From positions 682,001-746,000 of the forward strand of contig JADANN010000335.1 in NCBI GenBank assembly GCA_018806985.1: a DNA stretch of 64,000 nucleotides. Reading direction: 5' to 3'. The position numbers were made by a program, and so were the translations under genes. The notes below the pieces were generated by a model. The model was given only the letters and a program-made list of their open reading frames with translations. It had not been told where the DNA came from and ran no database searches. Origin of the DNA: Angiostrongylus vasorum. Its lineage: Eukaryota; Nematoda; Chromadorea; Rhabditida; Metastrongylidae. Shown in pieces: positions 32,936 to 43,980 of the stretch (the stretch's first letter is position 1; each line of letters starts with the position of its first letter).

Positions 32936-33442
32936 TTTATCCTTTCTATGAAACTCGGAGCTGACTTTTCATCAAATACCGGTAATTGCTGGCATATGGA
33001 GAACTTGAGCAATTAAGAACTTAAGAGACTTGAAGAGCAAGGTTTTACCGACAGCTCAAAGGTGCATAGAGCATTTAAATTAAATAAAATATTTCAAGAA
33101 GTGTGGATTTCAAATCGTCAAAAAGCTGGATATGAAATTCGGCTCTTTAAAAAATTCCATCGTGAACATTGCAGCTACAAACATCAACGATGCAGTTTAA
33201 TCGCTTCTGATCTCGAGTCACGACGAATCTCGATGAAACAGGTTTTGTGCGCTCCAAAAATCATGTGTTCAAAGGTTTAGAATAAACGAAGTCGCTATGC
33301 GAAACGATCCATAGACAGAGACTTCTTTATTCCAGTAGAAAACTTCTACTATGAACTGAATTCTATTTAAACGATGTCTTTCGAAATATAACAGCCACCC
33401 ATAACATCTAGCTGAAATGCCATGCTCTGATTTTCGAAATAC
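32936..33442. other. Unassigned
   Basis: A plus frame at 33,062-33,280 is open but has no splice or family support. Confidence 0.3.
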
Positions 33443-33596
33443 CTCTCATCTTCGAGACCCAGGAATCCAGATGAGTACAAATAGATAGCAAAACATAGAC
33501 GCTGAGGTCATATAATATGAAGAACAGACGACGAATAGAGGAAGATATCAGTAGAGTGGACTCCACGACGATGCAGGCGTACCCTAGGACGACCAC
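33443..33596 (-). CDS. Possible gene C exon with membrane segment
   Basis: Minus strand acceptor ATCGTTTAG/ and donor GAGAG/GTATTT. 51 codons with a hydrophobic stretch (LFFILYDLSVYVLLSI) that could be a transmembrane helix. It leaves one base, which fits the phase of the 29,140 exon. A plus-strand frame is also open, so support is modest. Confidence 0.3.
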
Positions 33597-33734
33597 CTAA
33601 ACGATGGGCGGACGTGTTTGTAAGTACAATCAATCAACTAGATTCGCAGCTGCCAGTGGGTTACATATTACAAGTGTTTCATAGATTACAGGTATGAGAT
33701 TTGCACCCGCTAGCATTCTTGAATCAAACCATCA

Positions 33735-33820
33735 CCAAGGACCACGACGCGAGGCTAAGAAACCAATGGAGAATATGCTGGGAACAACACAACCCGTGAA
33801 GACGGGCCGTCCAAGTATGT
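33735..33820 (+). mobile_element. Family C repeat, short 3' fragment
   Basis: AACCAATGGAGAATATGCTGGGAACAACACAACCCGTGAAGACGGGCCGTCCAAGTATGTAAGTATG matches the last part of family C and its tail. Confidence 0.6.
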
Positions 33821-35087
33821 AAGTATGCAAATGCTATGAACAGAAATATGTTTGTCCAAATGAAGGTCTCATCCATTTCCACATTTCTCGCCATGTATGA
33901 GGCATATACGACTCGTATTGAGTAATGTGTCCTATGATATGAAGTAGAGGTGTAAAGTTTCGTTTAAAGACAAAGCGCTAAAATTTGCGCAAGAGGAGAA
34001 AAACGGAAGAAGTTTCAAGAAAAAATCATAGAATTTGGCTAAGTTATCTAAACAACTCACATAGAGCAATGAAAAAAAAGAACAGAATGCGGATTTCACA
34101 ACTGTTTTCTCCCAATGGCAGCAAGAGAGAATGAAAAAGCTGAAGCGAATGGTTTCCATTAGTATCACATAAGATATGGAAATAAAAAAATGGGTGATTC
34201 AAAAGATGGCTGATGTTCTTTGAGGAATGAATAACAACCAGCTCTGCCAGACTACTACTTTCAAATCCAACCAGACAAAGCATTTTGATTCCCAAGTTTA
34301 AGAAAGTGTGTTGAGAAATGTCTTCAATTAGACCAGAATACTTGGGGCTCAAGGTCCAGATGGTTGGTCAGAAACCTACCGTTATCACTAGGAAAAAAGA
34401 CCCTCAATCACAACAGACAAACAATGATAGCAGAGGTATGAAAAAGTACTGCAAATTTGTTTCCATTTCAGATCTTTTAAATCAAATCAGGGTCGTTCAG
34501 TACACTTTAAATCAGGAATGAAATTTCAACGATTCGGAGACACGATGAAAACCGTGGTGGTCAGCTGAGAGCGCACAGAACCAACAGAAAGACGAAATGC
34601 TCGACAAGCTGACATTCGTCAGCATCAGTTGAACAGCTGATACGATCAGCAAACAACTCGGTTCGAAACCGTCAGACGATAAACACCACTCGAACGGCGA
34701 TCACTTCAGGTTCAACGTTTTCTACCTGGTGAAGAGGAATTCGCCGCAACGACATGTCAGGATGCCAAAGGAATTACGAAGACATGGTCTCACTCATGTG
34801 GATGAGCTTTCTCTTTGAGAGATCCATTAAACTTCAGAACAATAAAAACTAGCGTGCTCTGGTTCCATTTTCAGCAAATGAATACAATGGATATTAATGA
34901 AATTGGATTAGGTTCAATGGAAGCTACTTAAGTCAATTCAATATTGTGACAGTCGAACAGCACTCCGTTTATAATGTACAAGTTCACCGATTTTTTTCCA
35001 GAAATTTAGTCGTGACAAAGTAGTTAAACATTTGACAATTCTCATTCTATGAATTTTCGTGCATACATCATATTTCTGTTAAATGTT
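33821..35087. other. Long stretch without a recognised feature
   Basis: Several short frames on both strands, none with paired splice signals that I trust. No repeat family recognised. Confidence 0.3.
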
Positions 35088-35360
35088 GGGAGCGTGTGGC
35101 GAAGTGGTCGGAGGCGCCCTGCAACACACGCAGAATCGATCCCCGCGCCGCCGGCCCACCAAGCCTTCCATCCGCCGGGGTCGGGAAATTGATACTAGAG
35201 TTGTCTGGGAGAATAGCAGCACTGGCTCGATACATCGGTAGGCTACCGTGACTCATTGTCAAAGCCAGATATGCATTCAATAACCTCCAAACAATGCTTA
35301 ATGAAGTCGAAAGCATGCCGCATTCCTCAGGGATTGATCAACGCCGAGAGCTTTATCGTT
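35088..35360 (+). repeat. SINE-A, full length, forward
   Basis: Head GAGCGTGTGGCGAAGTGGTCGGAGGCGCCC, B box GAATCGATCCCCGCGCC, CACCAAGCCTTCCATCC, GATACATCGGTAGGC, GATATGCATTCAATAACC and GGATTGATCAACGCCGAGAG. Confidence 0.9.
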
Positions 35361-35707
35361 TATATCATATTATTTTCTGTATACAGAGAAGAAATTCTAT
35401 TGGAACAAAAAAGGCAGAAGATGCCATTTAGAGGAGTTCTACGTAGCCCGTTTTCGAAACATCCCATATCCGATGACTTTCCATTTATGTATCCATTATT
35501 ACTACCGTTCAGAAAATCGCAATTTGGGTTGCTGTTGTCTAAAGTCTATGGAATTGTGGCGCTTGAGCTTTGGTCGCTGGGTTACTGCTGTCTGAAACTA
35601 TAGAAACTTTTGCTATTAGATCCCCGAATGCAGAGTTTCCTGATTTCGAAGCCCTGCAGACTTCCTTGAAAACGGAAAATGAAGGTCAACACTAGTTTCA
35701 TAATGTA

Positions 35708-35910
35708 ATCACTCTTTATTTACTGTCTATTCTTTTTTCACTGCAGAGTATTGTGTGAAATATAACAATAATAACAGTGAGATGTTTGCAAAATTCGGAA
35801 CCGCAGGTGTCCGCGGTGAGGACCGACCTTATTGCTACCCTTTCCGGGGGGCTAGCGTGTTCACCAGCAAACCAAGGGTATCCTTCGTTCCGCCTTCCCC
35901 CTGAGCAGTC
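35708..35910 (-). repeat. Family B element, truncated
   Basis: Terminal module CTCTTTATTTACTGTCTATTCTTTTTTCACTGCAGAG, GAGATGTTTGCAAAATTCGGA and the first-type core (GGACCGACCTTATTGCTACCC..GGGGGGCTAGCGTGTTCACCAGC). The far arm is missing. Confidence 0.75.
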
Positions 35911-36144
35911 TACGTGGAAGTATTCGCCATTCTTGCTATTCATCAAGTCAAAGATTTTATTGAGAAATTGGTGAAAAAAGCCGGCAAATGCTCATTATAA
36001 GTCAACGTAGAAAAAAGCGAAAAGTCGAACATCTACATGAGATGACGAAGTTCGAATTTTAAAACATTCTATGGCTATCAACTAGCCAATCCTCTACAGT
36101 ACAACAAAAAATGCCACGAAGAAAGGACAAAAGGATAAAAAAAT

Positions 36145-36417
36145 AAAGATCATCGCGTTGATCAATCCCTGAAGGATGCGCCATGCATTCGACTTCATTA
36201 AGCATCGTACGGAGGTGATTGAATGCATATTTGGCCCTTACAATGACTCGCGGTGGTCTACCGATGTATCGAGCCAGTACTGCTACCCTCCCAGCCAAGT
36301 CTGGTACCAATTTGCCGCCCCCGGAAGGATGGAAGGCTTGGTGGGCCATGGGCGCGGGTGTCGATCCCGCGTGTGTGTTGCAGCCCGCCTCCGACCACTG
36401 TGCCACACGCGCCCTTC
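36145..36417 (-). repeat. SINE-A reference copy, tRNA-derived
   Basis: On the minus strand it begins GGGCGCGTGTGGCACAGTGGTCGGAGGCG (A box), then CACACGCGGGATCGACACCCGCGCCC (B box; the first bases GGGCGCG can pair with CGCGCCC, like an acceptor stem). A roughly 200-bp unrelated body follows (TTCCGGGGGCGGCAAATTGG, CCAGACTTGGCTGGGAGG, CGATACATCGGTAGACC, GCATTCAATCACCTCC) and an end ..GATTGATCAACGCGATGATC followed by a T-rich stretch. SINEs of this build are made by RNA polymerase III and moved by LINE proteins. About nineteen copies are in this window. Confidence 0.9.
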
Positions 36418-36649
36418 GGAAAAAAGGAATAACTGATTTATTAAAAGTCATTCATTGCTACTGATTGAATACTGCTTAATTGTAAAGCATTAAAATCAAT
36501 CAAGATTAGAGCTTAGGGAATCGTTCCTTACGTGCAATGACTAAAGCTGAGTTTGAACGAAAAACGATAACATTCTGACTAAATAATTCTACAAGTTTGG
36601 TGTCAGTTCAATCTATTACAAAGCATAGAAAATTTCTTTACAAGAGGTT

Positions 36650-37040
36650 TGAGTTTCCCAATAGCTGTTTGCATTAAAACAAATGTATTCATAATGTTCT
36701 TCATGAACTGGAAAAAGACAAAATCGGTAGTAAAACCCAGGCAACGATTACACAGAACTCCAGAACACCAGGTTCGGGAACAGACGTGATCCGAGAAAAT
36801 GTGACTTTGATATGCTCCACTCATACAGTTGAAGTTATTTGTTTTCGCTTATAAATGAGCCGTTAAATGAAAGCGCCATCGAAAAAACGGACAACTGTTC
36901 CTGAATGGCCGATCTCAATTCGCGACGCGAATGAGCTGCACACGTGTTCGCGGCGTTTTTAAAGATAAATCGACTGATGCGATTACAGCAGAACTGTTTG
37001 AAAATGTTTAAAATTATGAACGTAGACAAAATTACGAATG
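36650..37040 (-). CDS. Possible exon pair
   Basis: Two coding-like stretches on the minus strand: 36,838-36,995 after an acceptor TTTTCAAACAG/ (NAANTCAAHSRRELRSAIQE, ending in TAA at 36,835) and 36,650-36,820 (CSRTWCSGVLCNRC), which contains a second acceptor TCTTTTTCCAG/ followed by FMKNIMNTFVLMQTAIGKL and a donor CTT/GTAAAG. Order and frame are not settled. The protein was not recognised. Confidence 0.3.
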
Positions 37041-37212
37041 ACATCGATCACCAAACTGGAATAAAACATCACTGTAAACCAGTAGCCATCTTTCTTCCTT
37101 AAAATTGTTATCACTAGTCTACCGCAGGCATCACCCTCTTAGGAGTTAAGGTAGGGTTAAAGCTAGCTTTTCGCAAATTATAGATAAGTTTCCGACAACT
37201 GGAATAATTGGG

Positions 37213-38530
37213 GAGCAAACACGAGGTGTTATTTTTATTCTTTATTCACGAACAAGCTGACGTTTCAGCGGATTTCGCCTTCCTCAGAGCCTGGAAAGGT
37301 CAAGTTGACTGCGATCTCCACGGTCAAACGCCTTTATAACCAAACAGAGAAATTGTTGAACCAAAATCTCAGTCACATTGAACACAGAGCCTTTGCACAC
37401 TCACCGCTTTCTATGAGGCTTCCATTGAGTATGTCGCATGAAGAACAGCCGCACAGAATTCACATGGAAGCGTAATATGCACCTCCCATCAGAATAACAG
37501 GCTTATATACTGCCCAATATCACGCGTGATAATGAGGCATTCTTGTTCAATTTCGGATTTCTGGAATTAATCCAGAACGCCTCGAGAGTTTTGCGCGCTT
37601 GTGTTCTCGATTCCTGCGCGAGGATCGTGATCAGTACTTCAAAGTCCTCCACTTATGTCTCTGGGTCCTATGCGTGCCTACTGGAGTACTTGGTTTACGT
37701 TTACCGACTAGGTGTTCTTTTATGCGGACACAGAGTGGTCTACCCGTTTCGCCAATGTATTCGTCTCTGCACGCCTTACAGAAGATCAGAAAGACTGTAC
37801 CCGAGCTCATGCAATCACCGTCCCTACCATTAGGGGCAAATTATGCAATTTTGCGTTGCACATAGACGGTCATACAGGCGGTTACGAACTAGCTGGCGCC
37901 TAAGAGTACTCGGTGGCATTTCAACTACGTTTGCCGATTTCTCTAGACCCGCCCTTCATAAGCAGCGTTTGGTAACTGCACTTACATCATTTGAGATGAA
38001 GGGTAGGATAAACGAGACCATTTTATCGCTAGAGTTGTCGTTAAGGGGCCTAGGATTTCTCCCACACCTATCCCGAGCTACAGTTTCGTAGCCATTAGAA
38101 ATGGCTATTTGCCGTGCCAAGTTCCGGGACTCCTCTCTCTGCTCTCTCCCCCGTGCACGCATTGGTTGCTGTTCAAAACATGTTTCTTACAAGCGCCTTT
38201 TTTCGTATGAGAGGGCTGAGAGGAATGAACCAAGATGTTTTTGCTACTTGGCTTTCGGTACCACTTTGTAATGTAGCCATTTTCTGATAGGTTAATTTGG
38301 ACGTTCAGGATTGGAAGCCAGTTTTCTTTCGGTTTCTCTCGGGTGAGCTTGATATACTCTGACTGTTCGTTCAACAACTCGAAACATTTGTCCATTTCCT
38401 CTTGTGTTGAGCAAAGGACAAAACAGTCATCTATATATCTACAGTAGAGTAACGGCCCAAGATCGGTCACTGGTGCTTCCACCTTAGACATAAACGAGTG
38501 ACCATTCCAGCCCATCTTACGAATATTTAG
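37213..38530 (-). mobile_element. Penelope-like element, left (minus) copy
   Basis: Reading on the minus strand from about 38,520: RT motif C as YIDDCFVLCSTQEEMDKCFE, then the ENWLPILNVQINLSENG block and a WYRKPSS block, then a GIY-YIG nuclease (CRDEYIGETGRPLCVRIKEH near 37,750) and the 3' region TCTGAGGAAGGCGAAATCCGCTGAAACGTCAGC ending GAATAAAGAATAAAAATAACACC. It is truncated before RT motif A, so it cannot act by itself. It forms a near-perfect inverted repeat with the plus copy. Confidence 0.85.
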
Positions 38531-38556
38531 ACACATTCCAGCCCATCTTACGAATA
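38503..38556. repeat. 23-bp duplication at the PLE head junction
   Basis: CATTCCAGCCCATCTTACGAATA occurs twice (38,503-38,525 and 38,534-38,556), 8 bp apart, at the point where the two oppositely directed Penelope copies meet. It may mark the joining event. Confidence 0.8.
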
Positions 38557-38561
38557 CTAAG

Positions 38562-39254
38562 ATGTTTCTGGATCGTCTACGTACTGCGCAGCCCAACAGC
38601 GCGTACGTGATGGAGTCCTTCGACGTGACCGCCCTGTATACAAACGTGTCGAATGACTCCGCAATGCAAGTCATATTCGAACTCCTTATAAAACACGAAG
38701 GAGAAATAAACATGTATGGCCTCAAGATAGAGCAGTTGATGGCACTCTTAAAAAGAATGCTTGAGCTGCTCAATCTTCAGATGGTCCGGAAAGTATTACG
38801 ATCAGGTAAGAGAGTTGGCAACGGGATAGCGACAAGGCACCAAGTCTTGCCATTGCGTTTATGTTTATGGTGGAAGCACCACTGACCGATCTCGGGCCGT
38901 TACTCTACCGTAGGTATACAGATGACTGTTTTGTCCTTTGCTCAACACAAGAGGAAATGGACAAATGTTTCGAGTTGTTGAACGAACAGTCAGAGTATAT
39001 CAAGTTTACCCGAGAGAAACCGAAAGAAAACTGGCTTCCATTCCTGAACGTCCAAATTAACCTATCAGAAAATGGCTACATTACAAAGTGGTACCGAAAG
39101 CCAAGTAGCAAAAAACATCTTGGTTCACTACCTCTCCTCTCACCCCTCACACACGAAAAAGGGTGCTTGTAAGAAACATGTTTTGAACAGCAACCAATGC
39201 GTGCACGGGGGAGAGAGCAGAGAGAGGAGTCCCGGAACTTGGCACGGCAAATAG
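38562..39254 (+). pseudogene. PLE reverse transcriptase, broken
   Basis: Motif A region in one frame to about 38,770, then a frameshift before MFMVEAPLTDLGPLLYRRYT (motif C), and another within the LVHSSQPSH-like block near 39,110. The 5' part of the RT is absent. The SFDVTALYTNV motif is typical of Penelope-like RTs and unlike LINE RTs. Confidence 0.8.
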
Positions 39255-39544
39255 CCATTTCTAATGGCTACGAAACTGTAGCTCGGGATAGGTGTGGGAG
39301 AAATCCTAGGCCCCTAAACGACAACTCTAGCGATAAAAGGTCCCGTTTATCTTACCCTTCATCTCAAATGATGTAAGTGCAGCTATAAAACGCTGCTTAA
39401 GAAGGGCGGGTCTTGAGAATTCGGTAAACGTAGTTGAAATGCCACCGAGTACTCTTAGGCGCCATCTAGTTCGTAGCCGCCTATAGGACCGCCTATGTGC
39501 AACGCAAAATTGCATAACTTCCTAATGGTAGAGACGGTGATTGC

Positions 39545-39787
39545 ATGAGCTCGGGTACAGTCTTTCTGATTTTCTGTAAGGCGTGCAGAGACGAATACAT
39601 TGGCGAAACGGGTAGACCACTCTGTGCCCGCATAAAAGAACACCTAGTCGGTAAACGTAAACCAATTACCCCACTAGGCACGCTTAGGACCCAGGGACAT
39701 AACGTGGAGGACTTCAGTACGGGTCACGATCCTCGCCCAGGAATCGAGAACACAAGCGCGCAAAACTCTCGAGGCGTTCTGGATTAA
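39545..39787 (+). pseudogene. PLE GIY-YIG endonuclease domain
   Basis: Open for 80 codons: GTVFLIFCKACRDEYIGETG then RPLCARIKEHLVGKRKP, the usual core of the GIY-YIG nuclease that Penelope-like elements carry at the C-terminus. It ends in a stop 60 bp before the 3' region. The catalytic arginine (RIKEH) is present. Confidence 0.75.
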
Positions 39788-40147
39788 TTTCAGAAATCCG
39801 AAAATGAACAAGAATGCCTCATTATCACGCGTGATATTGGGCAGTATATAAGCCTGTTATTCTGATGGGAGGTGCATATTACGCTTCCATGTGAATTCTG
39901 TGCGGCTGTTCTCCATGCGACATACTCAGTGGAAGCCTCATAGAAAGCGGTGAGTGTGCAAAGAAGCTATTCTGTGTTCAATGGGATTGAAATCTTGGTT
40001 TAGCGTTTTCTCTGTTTGGTTATGGTGGTATTTGGTCGAATAGATTGCTGTCAACTTGACCTTTCCAGGCTCTGAGGAAGGCGAAATCCGCCGAAACGTC
40101 AGCTTATTCGTGAATAAAGAATAAAAAATAACACCTCGTGTTTGCTC

Positions 40148-40807
40148 AACAAGAATTCGATGAATTACTTGATCAATGCCGAGGTTAATAGAAAGTCGGA
40201 CGTGGGATTAATTGAGGAGATTACAACGCTTCGGCGATCGGCTTCCAGAAGAGACTTGACCCTTTTAAGAGTAAGTATGCTGTAACTTGACTTTTAACGC
40301 CGTTTAGAATTGAAACTTCGAAAAAAAAACAAAAACAAACTCGAGTCTTTGAGGTTCCAAACGAAACAACAGCAGGAACAAATACGAGCGATGCATTTAA
40401 TGACATCGATGCGCTCTGATATAAAATGTGTCACTTGTTCAATTGCTTTCATTTCCGAAATACGAGCTCCGATGTAGAAAAGTGCAAAAAAATAAGTCTA
40501 GTGTGTTCCAGAAATCAGAACTGGTAAGAACAAAGATTTATTCTATAGGGAAGGGTTTTATTTCGATTGTAAGTTCGCTTTGAGCTGAGATATATTGACT
40601 GAAATTTGGAAGCGATCGTTATTTTTGCATCGTATGAATGGTGAGCAACTCATGTCGGCAGCTAAGCGTTAAGAAAATTGGACTTGCCTGTCCGAATGGA
40701 GGGAAGAACACGCCTTTAAAAAAATCTATTGTCCAAAGTTGGATTTTTTCTGCCCTCGTCTATTTCGGGAGGTACTAGTATGCTAGAACTATCCTCAAAT
40801 TGACGTC
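40148..40807. other. Unassigned
   Basis: No exon with paired signals or repeat recognised. Confidence 0.35.
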
Positions 40808-41190
40808 AATATTTATTTACTGATTCTTATTTTCTAATGGCAGGGTATTACGTGAAATATAACTATAATGTTGCTGAGATATTTGCAAAACTCCGAACCA
40901 GTAACGTAGCGGTGAAATTCAAAACAAGGTAGACGCCTAAATTCTTCTTTAATGCTAGTCATCCATGTGTCGTATGTAAAATAACAATTATTAGCTTCAG
41001 GACGCTGACGGGTGATTGCCGATAGCATCTATAAGACATGGCCGAGAAACAGGCGAAAGCATGGTGTGGCGGTGAAAGCGTTTGCCACCGGAAAGGGTAA
41101 CAGCGTGTTCGCTCCGCATCTCAGACACCGGCGGTCCGGAGTTTTGCAATTATCTCAGCAACATTGTGTTTATCTCTTCAAATTGTTAGC
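40808..41190 (+). repeat. Family B element with both inverted ends
   Basis: Left end ATTTATTTACTGATTCTTATTTTC..GGCAGGGTATTACG and GCTGAGATATTTGCAAAACTCCG; right part GACGGGTGATTGCCGATAGC, the first-type core forward (GCATGGTGTGGCGGTGAAAGCG...GTAACAGCGTGTTCGCTCC), then GTCCGGAGTTTTGCAATTATCTCAGCAACATTG. The ends are inverted repeats of each other. Confidence 0.8.
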
Positions 41191-41599
41191 CAAACTTGCA
41201 AAATAACGAGAGTGCGACTAAGTGCTGAGAAAGAATCCAATTAATGAAAAATTCATGTCGCCTTTGAGAATGAATCATGCTGAACAACTCTAATGAAGGA
41301 AAAGATCGTAACATTAATCCTCGTCGTTTAGTTCAAAGAAATATGCAGCCAACAAAAGAACTGGGAAGTCCAGTCACACCGAGAACAAACATCTTTGAGT
41401 GATTCAAAGCACCAACTCCTCAATAATGAGTACAGAACTGTAAGTCATAAAATCTTACAAGTATAAAAAACGGTATAAAACGGTATAAATAACAAATGAG
41501 AGAAAGAGGAACGCTCATAGAAAACGGTGTCTATGAAGATGTTTTGTTTTCGATGCCATTGAAAAAGTAGGTTTCGTGGTTTTTCTGTCAAGGTTATGG
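41191..41599. other. Unassigned
   Basis: Contains short direct repeats of ACGGTATAAA near 41,470. No gene seen. Confidence 0.35.
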
Positions 41600-41690
41600 A
41601 GATGTTCGCCTCACTAGGGTGTAGTCAACTTGATCTCTTGAATCTTTGAAGAAGGTGAGATCCGTCGAAATGTTAGCTAGTATTAATAAA
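41600..41690 (+). mobile_element. Penelope-type 3' end relic
   Basis: GTCAACTTGATCTCTTGAATCTTTGAAGAAGGTGAGATCCGTCGAAATGTTAGC parallels the 40,050-40,100 end (GTCAACTTGACC...GCGAAATCCGCCGAAACGTCAGC). Nothing else of the element remains. Confidence 0.55.
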
Positions 41691-41694
41691 TCCA

Positions 41695-42103
41695 TGCCAT
41701 TGATAAATCCTTCCAACGGTTTACCGCCTCATCGTGGCTGGTAGGTGTTCCTGGGTGTCGGACTGCGATGTACAGAGGGGATTCATTCTCTGGCAGGCTC
41801 TCCCAAACTGAGAAGGAGTCCGGCGTTTCCATCAGGAAGCCCGGCCAAGAGTAAACCAATATAAGAATCCACCACCGTCCTGGTATCAAAGTCGCTTGGT
41901 GGCAATTCTCTCTCTGATCCACAAGGGCTGCTACTGCCTGCGGTGTTGAAGACCTGGGGCAGACTTTGGCCAGACTGACCTCGGGATTCCAGGGAACCAA
42001 AATGGCTTAACCGGCAAATCTCCCAAAAAATGGAGGTTATGCTGAGGCCAGCACAACCAGTGAGGACGGGTCATTCACGTATCAAGTATCAAGTATCAAG
42101 TAC
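41695..42103 (+). mobile_element. Family C repeat, full length with (TATCAAG)n tail
   Basis: CCAACGGTTTACCGCCTCATC, GGTGTTCCTGGGTGTCGGAC, CTGATCCACAAGGGC, CGGGATTCCAGGGAACCAAAATGG, GAGGACGGGTCATTCACG then three to four TATCAAG units. It directly follows a Penelope-type 3' end relic. Confidence 0.8.
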
Positions 42104-43315
42104 TATTGATAAATAGTACAATAACAGCCTCGCGTATACTTATCAAGAAAACATTAAATAAGTTATAAGTGTTCATTACGTCATCCAAAAAGCTGAACAA
42201 AGTCCCTTTTTTTTATACAACGCTTTAAGTCCACTCATTTCTTTTCTTATGACGCAAAGTTCTTGGCACAAAATTATATCTACGGAACTGGTAACGTTTC
42301 AGATATCCAATGAAAATAATACATTTTCGGACTCTTTAATTCCCCATTTTCCACAAATGACAAAGCCAGAAGAGAACGTTATTTGCCGAATTTGATTAGT
42401 TTCACTGAGACATGAGCATGAGTCCGAAGCCCACCAACTGTCAAGCTCGACTTATGAGCAATCGAGTGAGGTCCCAGTTGCCAAAGAACAATGAATTATC
42501 GTTTTCGTGATCGTCATTTGGGTAGTTTTTTTTAGTAAACCAGAATATTTTTTTTCTTTACGGTCTAATAATGTCGAGTAAGTACTTCTTTCAGAAGTTT
42601 GATTAAAAAAGAGGAACTACATATGAATGTAACCACAAGTTATAGTGAGGCTGTTGTCTAGATGAGTCGTGTCATGCTCCGGAATAGCAGCAGTTAGAGG
42701 ATCCATGTAATACACGCTTTGTGTCTGGTTGTAACCCTACCCGCGCCCACTAGGCTTTTTCTTCCCCTGGTACCCGCCTTACTTTTTTGGAAAAAAAAGT
42801 CGCTTGAATCCATAAAAGACGGTGATTGAACGTGGTGTAGATCTACAATGCTCTATTAGTGCTATCCCAGAATTCCAGAAAGAATTAATTCGAGCAGCAT
42901 TCACCTACGCCCCTCTGTGAAGAGGGGCAAATCTCCGAATTCAAACCATTAACTGAACCCACACGGAAAGCGGAAGCCATTCATGGATGGGCGAATACGA
43001 AACAGCGAACCGAATAGGAGGAGTACTGGGATTCGCACATCAAGGGAAAGCCAGATCGTAAGTAGAAAGAAAACATGTTGTGGAGTCAATAGAGCTTTGT
43101 TTAAAGAAAAGCGTTGGATTTGTTTTGAGATGGCAAAGTAATGGCTGTAGGGCGGAAAGCACACATGTTTCTCACTACTGCCGACAGTAGGCGCTGAACT
43201 TCTGATCGCAGTACATGCGGTTTGAGCTGGAGAGCTGCAAGACCAAGAATCAGGAGCTTTTTTCTCTTTACACTTTCCACTTGTTGCTTACAATGAAGGG
43301 CCTCGTAGAGTAGGC
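42104..43315. other. Unassigned, with a weak SINE-D-like remnant
   Basis: Around 42,660-42,900 GGAATAGCAGCAGTTAGAGG, TCTGGTTGTAACCC and CCCAGAATTCCAGAAAGAATT recall SINE-D. A minus frame near 42,950-43,080 is open but unsupported. Confidence 0.3.
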
Positions 43316-43570
43316 ATGGCAGGGTTGGCCATCAACGAAGATCAACTAGCTGGAAATTTATTAGTGTTTCTGGAGACTCAACGCAAAATCCATCAAGGAA
43401 GGCTCCTCACCGACTGCGAAATTTTCGCACAAACAGCGATCAGCGAGATAGCAAGAAGTTTTTCTCACTCCACATTTCCAAACCGACTTCAAGCTCTCTT
43501 CGCAGGCACATTTCTTCCCAAGGCTCATTACTTTTCAGTTTTCAATATTCAAGAGTTTATGCATTATTGA
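43316..43570 (+). CDS. Possible open reading frame, strand unresolved
   Basis: Plus ATG followed by 84 codons (AINEDQLAGNLLVFLETQRK, TDCEIFAQTAISEIARSF) to a TGA. On the minus strand a Cys-rich frame (CLRRELEVG or CACEESLKSVWKCG) is also open. No family recognised. It may be an exon of either strand. Confidence 0.3.
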   Translation: MAGLAINEDQLAGNLLVFLETQRKIHQGRLLTDCEIFAQTAISEIARSFSHSTFPNRLQALFAGTFLPKAHYFSVFNIQEFMHY

Positions 43571-43756
43571 ACACTTTTAAAGATGGCCAATATATTAATT
43601 TAAACGTTTACTATCTTCGTGAAGTGGAAGAAGTGCAGAAACATAGAGAGGTTAGTGAGGAAAACACACATCATACAGATTTCGTAACAATACATTTCCC
43701 CCTTGAACTACAGCAAAGTATTCTTAAAATGGAAAATTCTTATATTAAAATATCAT

Positions 43757-43980
43757 TGCAGGGAACGGATAGCGCAGTTGTACTGATGCCGTTCATGGCG
43801 AGCACCTTTCTGGTTCGAAGCCGCACCGTACTCACCAAGCACCTCATCGAGTCGAGGAATAGGTGGTAGACTTGTTTGGGAACAATTCACTCCCTGCAAT
43901 CTAAGTAGAAGCGTTGCATGCCGACTATTCCAGGACACCAGGAAGAACCCAATCAACCAGCATTTCAATGGCATTCATAA
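43757..43980 (+). repeat. SINE-D (related SINE, different 3' end)
   Basis: tRNA-like head with A box GGATAGCGCAGTTGTACTGATG and B box CTGGTTCGAAGCCGC, then CACCAAGC, GTAGACTTGTTTGGG, and a 3' end GAAGAACCCAATCAACCAGCATT that is also seen at 55,500-55,740 but not in SINE-A. Confidence 0.65.

Larger units (their letters stand above)
38531..40147 (+). mobile_element. Penelope-like element, right (plus) copy
   Basis: Longer than the left copy, because it also holds RT motif A (VMESFDVTALYTNVSNDSAM). It then continues through motif C (YTDDCFVL), the C-terminal RT blocks and the GIY-YIG domain to the same 3' end (CGAAATCCGCCGAAACGTCAGC, AATAAAGAATAAAAAATAAC). At least two frameshifts and an isoleucine-to-threonine change in the YIDD motif mark it as decayed. 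Confidence 0.85.

Noticed and set aside
35088..35160. tRNA-like heads of SINE copies as real tRNA genes
   Set aside because: A and B boxes are present, but the anticodon arm does not fold into a standard tRNA and the heads are always followed by the same SINE body.
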